From Eubacteriales bacterium (GTDB lineage Bacteria; Bacillota; Clostridia; JAQUNY01): 5,859 nucleotides of DNA. Shown here piece by piece: positions 1-5,491 of the stretch. Each line of letters opens with the position of its first letter. The first letter of the stretch is position 1. The stretch spans positions 1 through 5,859 of the forward strand of contig JAQUNY010000113.1 in assembly GCA_028717405.1 (NCBI GenBank), in the 5' to 3' direction. Made by a program: the position numbers and the translations under genes. The notes under the pieces are model-generated. The model was not told where the DNA came from. It was given only the letters and a program-made list of their open reading frames with translations, and did no database searches.

Positions 1-994
1 TTACAGCCTCAGGCCTTTCGGTTTCATTCCTGGCCACAATGACCGGTACTCCGAGAGAAGGAGCCTCTTCCTGCAAACCGCCCGAATCTGTTATTACCAT
101 ATATGACCGATAAAGCAGGTTGTGCATATCCACAACATCGACAGGTTCGACAAGCATTATCCTCTGTACGCCTCCAAGTATGCTGTATACTGTATCTCTG
201 ACAGCGGGATTCAAATGCACAGGATAGACCACTTTTATGTCGCCGAATTTTTCGGCAAGGGCGCGTATGCTCCGGCAAATTCCTTCAAGCGGCTTCCCAA
301 GGTTTTCTCTCCTGTGGAGGGTCACTGTGATCACTCTCCCGTTGCTGAAATCGATATCCCGGAGACCGGTGTTTTTGAATGTATGGCTGTCCGAGGCTGT
401 CATCCTGATAGCATCTATAACAGTGTTACCGGTAATATATATGGCTTCCGGCCGCACACCTTCGCTTATGAGATTTTCGAAATTGTTCGAAGTGGGCGCG
501 AAATGCACGTCAGCCAGCACCCCGGTAAGCCTTCTGTTCATTTCTTCCGGATATGGGCTGTATTTATCATGTGTCCTCAGCCCTGCTTCGACATGTCCAA
601 CAGGCACCTTTTCGTAGAATGCCGCGAGGCTCCCGGCAAATGACGTTGTGGTGTCTCCGTGCACCAGCACGACATCGGGTCCGTCTTTCATGATCACTTC
701 AGTCAGGCCATTTAAAGCTCTGGTGGTTATTTCCCCAATTGTCTGCCGTCCCCTCATTATATCCAGGTCGTAATCCGGCTTTATCCCGAATCTTTCAAGC
801 ACCTGGTCCAGCATCTCCCTGTGCTGCGCAGTCACGCATACCGAAAGGTCTATCCTCTCATTCTTTCCCCTGCTTTTCAGTTCTTTGATCAAAGGAGCCA
901 TTTTTACGGCTTCCGGTCTTGTACCGAAGACTGCGAGGACTCTGAGCCTCCCTGATTCTGGACATAAAATATTTTTTCTCAGACTTCCCGTCAT
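1..994 (-). CDS. wecB: UDP-N-acetylglucosamine 2-epimerase, non-hydrolysing (C-terminus cut by window edge)
   Basis: This enzyme interconverts UDP-GlcNAc and UDP-ManNAc in the cytoplasm, supplying ManNAc for teichoic-acid linkage units or other envelope polysaccharides. 331 codons are visible. The family is usually about 360-380 residues, so some 30-50 C-terminal residues lie outside the window. Visible motifs are FGTRPEAVKMAPLI (23-36), VHGDTTTS (111-118), GHVEAGLR (133-140), PYPEEMNRR (147-155), GNTVIDAI (189-196), TLHRREN (225-231), YPVHLNPAV (257-265), DSGGLQEEAPSLGVP (303-317) and TERPEAV. D114, E136, E150 and H227 match the acidic and histidine residues known to matter in E. coli WecB. 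The ATG at 994 is the first in frame, because a TAA stop directly precedes it. It has no clear ribosome-binding site and gives a 17-residue extension before the conserved RVLAVFGTRPEA block. It follows wecA after 135 bp. The family call is firm; the exact start is not. Confidence 0.95.
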   Translation of the reverse strand, partial: MTGSLRKNILCPESGRLRVLAVFGTRPEAVKMAPLIKELKSRGKNERIDLSVCVTAQHREMLDQVLERFGIKPDYDLDIMRGRQTIGEITTRALNGLTEVIMKDGPDVVLVHGDTTTSFAGSLAAFYEKVPVGHVEAGLRTHDKYSPYPEEMNRRLTGVLADVHFAPTSNNFENLISEGVRPEAIYITGNTVIDAIRMTASDSHTFKNTGLRDIDFSNGRVITVTLHRRENLGKPLEGICRSIRALAEKFGDIKVVYPVHLNPAVRDTVYSILGGVQRIMLVEPVDVVDMHNLLYRSYMVITDSGGLQEEAPSLGVPVIVARNETERPEAV

Positions 995-1007
995 TTACGT
1001 TCGCTTT

Positions 1008-1036
1008 GTATGATACGGCCGGTGACCGGATCATAC
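1008..1036. repeat. Imperfect inverted repeat (hairpin) in the wecB leader
   Basis: GTATGAT at 1008-1014 is the reverse complement of ATCATAC at 1030-1036. After one mismatch, three further G-C pairs extend the stem, leaving a loop of about seven bases; an alternative inner pairing of CCGG with CCGG is possible. The hairpin lies 13 bases upstream of the wecB ATG and directly downstream of an AAAGGAG motif. No T-tract follows on either strand, so it does not look like an intrinsic terminator. A role in translation or mRNA processing is inference only. Confidence 0.45.
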
Positions 1037-1037
1037 G

Positions 1038-1044
1038 CTCCTTT
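1038..1044 (-). promoter_or_regulatory. Strong Shine-Dalgarno-like motif (AAAGGAG) not matched to the wecB ATG
   Basis: On the minus strand AAAGGAG is followed after only three bases (CGT) by an ATG at 1034-1032. That ATG is not in the wecB frame: its frame runs about 57 codons and stops inside wecB. The in-frame wecB ATG at 994 is 43 bases downstream of the motif, too far for a normal ribosome-binding site unless the intervening hairpin shortens the distance to about 14 bases. It is nevertheless the best purine-rich site in this gap. Confidence 0.4.
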
Positions 1045-1049
1045 CATAA

Positions 1050-1133
1050 TTAAACTCTGATCCTGGTAATGCTTTGATCTTGAGGCACTGGCTTATCGCC
1101 ACCGCGAATCGCTTTTATTGCTGCTTTTTTCAT
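1050..1133 (-). CDS. Possible small ORF (27 codons) overlapping the wecA stop
   Basis: An ATG at 1133-1131 overlaps the wecA stop codon in the arrangement ATGA, and the frame stays open for 27 codons to a TAA at 1050-1052. The predicted peptide starts MKKAAIKAIRGG and ends SITRIRV; it is basic and has no membrane segment or recognisable domain. It fills most of the 135-bp gap between wecA and wecB, and its stop lies just upstream of the AAAGGAG motif, which would suit a translationally coupled chain. There is no ribosome-binding site of its own. A frame this short can occur by chance, so it may simply be intergenic sequence. I do not recognise it and assign no function. Confidence 0.25.
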   Translation of the reverse strand: MKKAAIKAIRGGDKPVPQDQSITRIRV

Positions 1134-2242
1134 TGATTCTTTTTGTCAGTATCCGCGCCTGTATTAACGAAGTGCCTGCGGCGTCTCATCACCATTATGA
1201 ACCTGGCCGACCAGATGATCACAATCAGCAGCACTATTACCAGTACCGCAGTTGTAAATACGCTTTTATCAGCCAGAACAACCGCAGCTATTGCCAGCAA
1301 AGCGCTTAAAAGGTACAGAATGAGTACCGACTTCCTGTGGCTTATCCCCATATCTATCAGCCTGTGGTGGAGATGGCCCCTGTCAGCCTGCATCAGGGGT
1401 TTCCCGGTGAATAGCCTTCTCAGAACGGCAAACAGCGTGTCGAAAAGAGGGAATGCAAGCACCAGTATGGGCACGGCTATTGCTATGGCAGCGTAAGACT
1501 TCAGTGTGCCCTGTATTGAAACGGCAGCCAGTGTAAATCCGAGAAAAGTGGCGCCTGTATCTCCCATAAATATCCTTGCGGGGTTGAAATTGAATGGAAG
1601 GAAGCCTATTGTAGAGCCCGCTATGGCAGCCGTCATGATAGCCGCCTCCCACCTTCCCAGAAGGATCGAAATGATCATGAGCGAAACGGAAGAGATGAAT
1701 GATACACCGGCCGCGAGACCGTCAAGGCCATCAATAAAATTCATGGCATTTGTTACAGCCATTATCCACAATATTGAGATCGGATAAGAAATAAAAGGAG
1801 ACAGAGTAATTACTCCGGATGCTGAAAACGGATTTGTCAGGATTTCGATATGCGTGCCTGTAACCACAAGAACAATTGCCGCTGCCAGCTGAAAACCCAG
1901 CTTTACTTTAGATCTTATCGGGCTGATGTCGTCTGCTATCCCTACAGAAATTATAATTATTATTCCTGCCAGATATCCGAACATCTGGGTATAGGAATCA
2001 AAAATACCGCAGGCTATCGGTGATTTTCCGGTAACGATACAGCTTATAAATATTGATAAAATGAAGCCGGCGATTATTGCCAGACCGCCGATTCTTGCAA
2101 TAGGCTTACTGTGCATGCGCCTGTTGTCTTTGGGAATGTCGACAGCTCCTATGCGAAAAGCCAGTTTCTTCACCAAAGGAGTTGTCGCCGCAGTAATTGC
2201 GGCACCTGCTGCTAAAGTTATAATGAACTGCGTAGTAAGCAT
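1130..2242 (-). CDS. wecA: Undecaprenyl-phosphate N-acetylglucosaminyl 1-phosphate transferase (WecA/TagO/MraY family)
   Basis: This integral membrane enzyme transfers GlcNAc-1-phosphate from UDP-GlcNAc to undecaprenyl phosphate, the first lipid-linked step for wall teichoic acid or other envelope glycans. The 370-residue length is normal. Many hydrophobic segments are visible, beginning at residues 4-24 and ending near 331-352. Family motifs are present: DNRRMHSKPIARIGG (39-53), the acidic pair in GIADD (101-105), NAMNFIDGLDGLAAG (165-179) with D171 and D174, FNPARIFMGDTGATFLGF (219-236) with D228, and the cytoplasmic HLHHRL motif (290-295) typical of the GlcNAc/UDP-sugar binding loop in WecA/TagO rather than MraY. 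The basic patch MRRRR (352-356) precedes a short hydrophilic tail. The ATG at 2242 follows a GGTGG motif by seven bases and starts 18 bases after the comEB stop. wecB downstream uses the same UDP-GlcNAc pool, supporting a TagO-like role. Confidence 0.95.
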   Translation of the reverse strand: MLTTQFIITLAAGAAITAATTPLVKKLAFRIGAVDIPKDNRRMHSKPIARIGGLAIIAGFILSIFISCIVTGKSPIACGIFDSYTQMFGYLAGIIIIISVGIADDISPIRSKVKLGFQLAAAIVLVVTGTHIEILTNPFSASGVITLSPFISYPISILWIMAVTNAMNFIDGLDGLAAGVSFISSVSLMIISILLGRWEAAIMTAAIAGSTIGFLPFNFNPARIFMGDTGATFLGFTLAAVSIQGTLKSYAAIAIAVPILVLAFPLFDTLFAVLRRLFTGKPLMQADRGHLHHRLIDMGISHRKSVLILYLLSALLAIAAVVLADKSVFTTAVLVIVLLIVIIWSARFIMVMRRRRHFVNTGADTDKKNQ

Positions 2243-2260
2243 CTTTCACCCACCCCGGAA

Positions 2261-2947
2261 TCAGTCTTTCACTTTCGGGCGCGGCCCGTTCTGAATCTTC
2301 CCCGATGCCTGCGCCGGTGCCGGCGGCGGCTGCGACTGCTGCGGTTGCTGCGGCAGTTGTTGCTGTGGCTGCTGCGGCAGTTGTTGCTGTGGCTGCTGCT
2401 GCGACTTCTGTGGTGGCTGCTGCGACTTCTGTGGTGGCTGTTGTGGAATTGCAGGCCTCGCTGCTCCGGTCTGGATGCCGGAGACCTGAGGCCTGGTAAA
2501 CTCATCCTTCTCATATTTTACTACCCTGACTCCGGCTTCTTTGAGCATATCCATAGCCAGCTCGTCGGGGTATTCGCCCCTGAATACGATTTTTACGATC
2601 CCCGCATTAATGATCATCTTGGCGCACAGGCTGCATGGCTGAGTTGTAACATACATTGTTCCGCCCTTTACACTGGTGCCCGAATAAGCGGCCTGAACAA
2701 TCGCATTCTGTTCGGCATGTATGGCCCTGCACAGCTCCTGCCTCTGCCCGGATGGTATTCCCATCTGATCTCTGAGACAGCCTATGTCGCAGCAGTGGGC
2801 ACACCCAACCGGAGCTCCGTTGTATCCTGTGGACAAAATTCTTTTATCTTTTACAATAAGCGCACCAACCTGTCTTCTCAGACAGGTTGACCTTGTTTTT
2901 ATCAATTCGACGATTTCCATAAAATATTCGTCCCACGAAGGCCTCAT
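2261..2947 (-). CDS. comEB: ComEB-like dCMP deaminase with long P/Q-rich C-terminal tail
   Basis: A cytidine/deoxycytidylate deaminase family protein that converts dCMP to dUMP, feeding thymidylate synthesis. Counting from the chosen start it has 228 residues. The catalytic domain (about 1-150) opens MRPSWDEYFMEIVELIKTRS and contains GYNGAP, a Cys/His-rich stretch GCAHCCDIGC (48-57), the zinc and proton-shuttle motif HAE (77-79) and PCSLC (104-108), all as in T4-type dCMP deaminases. The family usually ends near 150 residues; here about 75 more follow, rich in Gln and Pro with internal tandem repeats. The frame is open upstream to 3049, overlapping rpiB, but conservation begins at MRPSW and a GGAG motif sits seven bases before the ATG at 2947; the ATG at 2950 is an adjacent alternative. 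The stop is 18 bases before wecA. The function of the tail is unknown. Confidence 0.93.
   Translation of the reverse strand: MRPSWDEYFMEIVELIKTRSTCLRRQVGALIVKDKRILSTGYNGAPVGCAHCCDIGCLRDQMGIPSGQRQELCRAIHAEQNAIVQAAYSGTSVKGGTMYVTTQPCSLCAKMIINAGIVKIVFRGEYPDELAMDMLKEAGVRVVKYEKDEFTRPQVSGIQTGAARPAIPQQPPQKSQQPPQKSQQQPQQQLPQQPQQQLPQQPQQSQPPPAPAQASGKIQNGPRPKVKD
2351..2398 (-). repeat. Perfect 24-bp tandem repeat, two copies, in the comEB tail
   Basis: Bases 2351-2374 and 2375-2398 are identical. Each 24-bp unit encodes the octapeptide QQPQQQLP on the minus strand, at residues 192-199 and 184-191. A partial third unit (QQPQQ followed by S) lies at 2336-2350. Because the unit is a multiple of three, changes in copy number would keep the reading frame. 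Confidence 0.9.
2402..2443 (-). repeat. 21-bp tandem repeat, two copies with one mismatch, in the comEB tail
   Basis: Bases 2402-2422 and 2423-2443 differ at a single position near their right end (C versus T). Each encodes the heptapeptide QQPPQKS, at residues 176-182 and 169-175. It adjoins the 24-bp repeat and together they make up most of the P/Q-rich extension. Confidence 0.9.
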
Positions 2948-2954
2948 CATTCTT

Positions 2955-2958
2955 CTCC
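2955..2958 (-). promoter_or_regulatory. Ribosome-binding site (GGAG) that decides the comEB start
   Basis: GGAG lies seven bases upstream of the ATG at 2947 and four bases upstream of the ATG at 2950. The ATG codons farther upstream at 2980 and 3049 lack a comparable site, and the one at 3049 would overlap rpiB. This supports a start at the conserved MRPSW block. Confidence 0.6.
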
Positions 2959-3017
2959 GTTTCCGGCATCTTCCCGCCATGTCAGATCCCGGCGGGGAAA
3001 GGGTGCCATGCTTCGCA

Positions 3018-3473
3018 TTATTCAGTTCCCGAAACGAAATGTTTTTCAATGTTACTGATTTTATCTATTCGTGCTTTATGCCTTCCGCCTTTAAAGGCAG
3101 CTGCCAGCCATGTGTCAATAATGTCAAATGCCAGCCCGGCGCCTGTCACACGCTCGCCAAGAGCCAGTATATTTGCATTATTGTGCTCCCTGCTCATCCT
3201 TGCCATGTAACAGTCACAGCAAAGCGCCGCCCTGATGCCGGGTACCTTGTTGGCAGCAATTGATATCCCTATGCCTGTACCACAGATAAGGATACCTTTT
3301 TCAGATTCTCCACTGCTCACTGAAACAGCGGCTTCAAGGGCGACATCAGGATAATCGGCTCTGTCGGTATTAAATACTCCAAAATCCCTGACCTCGATTC
3401 CACGGTCCCGCAAGTGCTCAATGATTTTCTGTTTAAGCTCAAATCCGCCGTGGTCGCTGCCTATGGCAATCAT
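3018..3473 (-). CDS. rpiB: Ribose 5-phosphate isomerase B
   Basis: RpiB interconverts ribose 5-phosphate and ribulose 5-phosphate in the non-oxidative pentose phosphate pathway. The 151-residue product is normal for the RpiB/LacAB family. It begins MIAIGSDHGGFELK with the family Asp-His pair at D7/H8, followed by DYPDVA (40-45), the active-site Cys loop GILICGTGIGISIAANK (60-76) with C64, REHNNANILALGER (95-108) with H97, and GGRH (129-132) near the C-terminus. These fit RpiB rather than the lactose-specific LacA/LacB subunits, and no lac or tagatose genes are nearby. The ATG at 3473 follows a strong AGGAG (3480-3484) by six bases. It lies 69 bp after ywlE and 70 bp before comEB. In many Clostridia an RpiB gene occupies this position between sua5 and comEB. 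Confidence 0.96.
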   Translation of the reverse strand: MIAIGSDHGGFELKQKIIEHLRDRGIEVRDFGVFNTDRADYPDVALEAAVSVSSGESEKGILICGTGIGISIAANKVPGIRAALCCDCYMARMSREHNNANILALGERVTGAGLAFDIIDTWLAAAFKGGRHKARIDKISNIEKHFVSGTE

Positions 3474-3542
3474 AAAAAGCTCCTCTCTTCCGCCTGGCCG
3501 GTATGTTTCCTGTGTGTCTTCCGGATAGCCAACACGCTAATT

Positions 3543-4028
3543 TTATAGTAAATCACAGACTATTGCAAACAGTTTGCCTGTCATTGAATCCAGCAATGAT
3601 GCGCAGCCTGAATATGCTTCCATGGCATACCCATACGGGTCGCCTACATCCGTTTCACCGTCGTATAGCGAGGGTTTTGTGCATTTTATATAATCCGCTG
3701 CAGACCATATTTTGTACTTCGCTTCGGGATATCTCTCTGCCAGGATTTCAGCATGTTCCCGGGTCACTCCGATGACCAGGTCGGCTTCAGCAATTATCTC
3801 GGGTGTCGTCTTTCTTGATCTGTGCGTCGAGATATCCAGCCCGTGTCCTTCGGCCATAACCTTCTGTGCAAGGCTGCTTGCCGGCAGCCCATCCCGGGTA
3901 AAGAGCCCTGCCGAAGATGCAGAAGTATCTGATGCACGCCCGGCCTCAGCTGCATGCTTGTTGTAGAGCGCGTCCGCCATACAGCTTCTGCAGGTGTTTC
4001 CCGTACATACAAAAAGGATTTTGAACAT
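3543..4028 (-). CDS. ywlE: Low-molecular-weight phosphatase, YwlE-like (probable protein arginine phosphatase)
   Basis: A cytoplasmic phosphatase of the LMW-PTP fold, 161 residues, close to the family's usual length of about 150. The P-loop CX5RS appears as CTGNTCRS (8-15) with nucleophile C8 and R14, and the general-acid motif DP appears as DPYG (130-133). The residue two before the P-loop Arg is Thr (T12). In B. subtilis YwlE the equivalent Thr11 favours phosphoarginine over phosphotyrosine, so a protein arginine phosphatase is the better inference, although YwlE proteins more often have DPFG. The partner kinase McsB is not in the window. The ATG at 4028 has only a weak upstream site (AAGGTGG, ten bases away), and an in-frame TGA at 4053-4055 limits any earlier start. 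Its start lies inside a repeat derived from the end of sua5. Confidence 0.93.
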   Translation of the reverse strand: MFKILFVCTGNTCRSCMADALYNKHAAEAGRASDTSASSAGLFTRDGLPASSLAQKVMAEGHGLDISTHRSRKTTPEIIAEADLVIGVTREHAEILAERYPEAKYKIWSAADYIKCTKPSLYDGETDVGDPYGYAMEAYSGCASLLDSMTGKLFAIVCDLL

Positions 4029-4099
4029 TATCTCACAGCCACCTTCATTATCTCACAGCCGCCTGTCTGACATCCGCATCATTTTACGGCCGCCTTCAT
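4026..4099 (-). repeat. Imperfect direct repeats spanning the sua5 stop and the ywlE start
   Basis: Bases 4026-4040 and 4046-4060 are an identical 15-bp direct repeat (cattatctcacagcc), spaced with a 20-bp period. The segment 4026-4048 also matches 4077-4099 at 18 of 23 positions, all differences being transitions. The latter segment encodes the sua5 C-terminus (MKAAVK, stop) and the former would encode MKVAVR, stop. The pattern suggests a small duplication of the gene end, with the ywlE ATG formed by the terminal ATG of one copy. Confidence 0.7.
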
Positions 4100-5491
4100 C
4101 ATTCTGTTCATAACCGCAAAACCGATGCCGTCTTCCGGTATCTGTTCCGCCAAAATAACATCCGCCCCGCGCCTGTCCATCTCCCTCAGCGCATAATAAA
4201 GCGAAGCAGCGATCCCCGCCGCTTCCTTCCTGTCTCCGAGACATATGACTTCAACTCCGCCTGGAGCGGGCGTTTTTATTTTCGTCTCAATATTATCCGG
4301 TACATGCCCTGCTGTATGATCAGTTCTATGATCTGATTTAAGCCCTCCCATATTGTCAGTTTTTTGATCCGCTCTATGGTTTGCTCTTTTTGTGAATTTC
4401 CTGACCAGATCAGCATATTCACTGTCTGTCTGCACAGTAGAAAGTATTCCGACATTCATGCCCTGTGCAAAATATGCGCGGCACAATTCCCTGATCTTTC
4501 CTGCTATCTCTCTTTCATCCCTTCCTCCGGCTATCTCAAACAGTGCTTCCGGAGCGTAATGCCTGTATTTCATTCCGGGCGATTTCGGCGACTGTATCAG
4601 CTTTTCTTTTATTTCGTCGTTGCTGCTGCTACTGCTGCTGATAGCAGAGAGATCATTACCCATGCGTACAGAAGAAGCATCTTCGCCAACGCCGCCCCCA
4701 TTGCCGGCACACCTGCCGCCGTGGTGCTCTGTGTGACCAGACGAGCCGCCCTCTCCCGTCCCTTTTGAGACACAGAACCGTCCCCTGTCTTGCCCCTGCT
4801 CTTCCTGCAATGAGACACAGAACCGTCCCCTGTCTCCCGAGTAGATGATACCAGGCAGATATTCCGCGAGCATCTGGATGTCGACCCATCCCGGCCTCAA
4901 TATGACAGGGGGATCAGAGGTCACATCTACAACAGTTGATTCTATACCTATCGCCGGGATACCGGAATCTATAATGATATCCACCTTCCCGGACAGGTCT
5001 GCAATTACATGCTCCGCCGATGTCGGGCTGGGTTTTCCGGATGTGTTCGCACTGGGGGCCGCCAACGGGGTCCCGGATTCTTCGATGAGCGCAAGGGCTG
5101 CCGGATGAGAAGGCATCCTTACCGCCGCTGTATCAAGGCCGGCCGTAACTATACCGGGGACTCCCGGAGCCTTCTTAAGGACAAGGGTAAGCGGCCCCGG
5201 CCAGAATCTGCGCATTATTACAGCAGCCTTCTCGGGCACTTCAACGGCTATGAGCGGCAGCGACGAGATGTCCGCAATGTGTGATATAAGCGGGTTGTCT
5301 GCGGGGCGCCCTTTAGCCTTAAAAATTTTTTCAACTGCTTTCGGATTCAGGGCGTCGGCCCCAAGGCCATAAACTGTCTCAGTCGGGAAAGCCACCAGAC
5401 CGCCACCCCGGATAACGTCTGCCGCATATCTCAGCTTGCTTCTTTCCAGGGCTATGTTTAACGGATCTACCTTCAAAATCTCGGTTTTCAT
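4079..5491 (-). CDS. tsaC: L-threonylcarbamoyladenylate synthase (Sua5/YwlC/TsaC2 type) with two low-complexity insertions
   Basis: Makes threonylcarbamoyl-AMP from threonine, bicarbonate and ATP, the first step of t6A37 synthesis in ANN-reading tRNAs, with TsaB/D/E acting next. The YrdC domain covers about residues 14-210: GGLVAFPTETVYGLGADA (30-47), KAKGRPADNPL (58-68), PSANTSGKPSPTS (146-158), IESTVVD (183-189) and ILRPGW (197-202). The Sua5 domain starts at SPGMKYRHYAP (304-314) and ends GIGFAVMNRMMKAAVK. At 470 residues it is about 120 longer than usual. The extra length lies in a Gly/Ser-rich linker (about 217-300) holding two copies of DRGRFCVS and a six-Ser run, and in a hydrophilic segment (about 367-411) inside the Sua5 domain. 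The frame is intact and all core motifs are kept, so it is probably functional. Its ATG overlaps the prfA stop (ATGA), implying translational coupling. Confidence 0.93.
   Translation of the reverse strand: MKTEILKVDPLNIALERSKLRYAADVIRGGGLVAFPTETVYGLGADALNPKAVEKIFKAKGRPADNPLISHIADISSLPLIAVEVPEKAAVIMRRFWPGPLTLVLKKAPGVPGIVTAGLDTAAVRMPSHPAALALIEESGTPLAAPSANTSGKPSPTSAEHVIADLSGKVDIIIDSGIPAIGIESTVVDVTSDPPVILRPGWVDIQMLAEYLPGIIYSGDRGRFCVSLQEEQGQDRGRFCVSKGTGEGGSSGHTEHHGGRCAGNGGGVGEDASSVRMGNDLSAISSSSSSNDEIKEKLIQSPKSPGMKYRHYAPEALFEIAGGRDEREIAGKIRELCRAYFAQGMNVGILSTVQTDSEYADLVRKFTKRANHRADQKTDNMGGLKSDHRTDHTAGHVPDNIETKIKTPAPGGVEVICLGDRKEAAGIAASLYYALREMDRRGADVILAEQIPEDGIGFAVMNRMMKAAVK
4317..4378 (-). repeat. 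Diverged 48-bp duplication in the second sua5 insertion
   Basis: Bases 4317-4330 (tgatcagttctatg) match 4365-4378 at 12 of 14 positions, a 48-bp spacing that equals 16 codons. On the minus strand they correspond to DHRTDH and NHRADQ. The similarity fades outside this core, so it is either an old duplication or a composition effect. Confidence 0.4.
4766..4835 (-). repeat. Two direct copies of a REP-like 25-bp repeat inside sua5
   Basis: Bases 4766-4790 and 4811-4835 are identical over 25 bp with a 45-bp period. Each has inverted ends: GAGACA and TGTCTC in the right-hand copy, AGACA and TGTCT in the left-hand copy, around a 13-15-base centre, so each could form a small hairpin. The core on the minus strand, GGGGACGGTTCTGTGTCTCA, resembles from memory a repeat often seen between genes and near Y1/IS200-like (RAYT) transposases in clostridial and other genomes; no transposase is in this window. 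Both copies are in the same frame and translate to DRGRFCVS (residues 220-227 and 235-242). Confidence 0.75.

Noticed and set aside
122..643. A 173-codon plus-strand frame
   Set aside because: It lies fully opposite wecB, whose conserved epimerase motifs are in the minus-strand frame; the plus-strand translation looks unstructured.
893..910. Short perfect palindrome (ctttgatcaaag) near the wecB start
   Set aside because: Lies within conserved epimerase codons and is short enough to arise by chance.
1008..1036. Intrinsic terminator before wecB
   Set aside because: The stem is not followed by a T-tract on the transcribed strand and lies only 13 bases before the start codon.
995..1129. Riboswitch (considered a cyclic-di-GMP type) in the wecA-wecB gap
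   Set aside because: Apart from one small hairpin I could not fit the conserved bases or stems of a known class.
2305..2890. Long plus-strand open frames rich in Ala/Val or Leu across the comEB tail
   Set aside because: They are the complement of the CAG/CAA and CCN codons of the P/Q-rich tail, with no ribosome-binding site and no recognisable motif; the minus-strand frame carries the deaminase motifs.
2261..3049. A 262-residue deaminase starting at 3049
   Set aside because: It would overlap rpiB by 32 bases, the first 34 residues look unlike the family, and a ribosome-binding site sits before the ATG at 2947.
4053..4244. Short minus-strand frame spanning the sua5 end
   Set aside because: It is out of frame with sua5 over most of its length and has no distinct features; only its last codons touch the repeat junction.
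4766..4835. CRISPR array or REPIN
   Set aside because: Only two direct copies with a 20-bp interval that itself is coding; no further units, no cas genes, and the copies are not in the opposed orientation of a REPIN.
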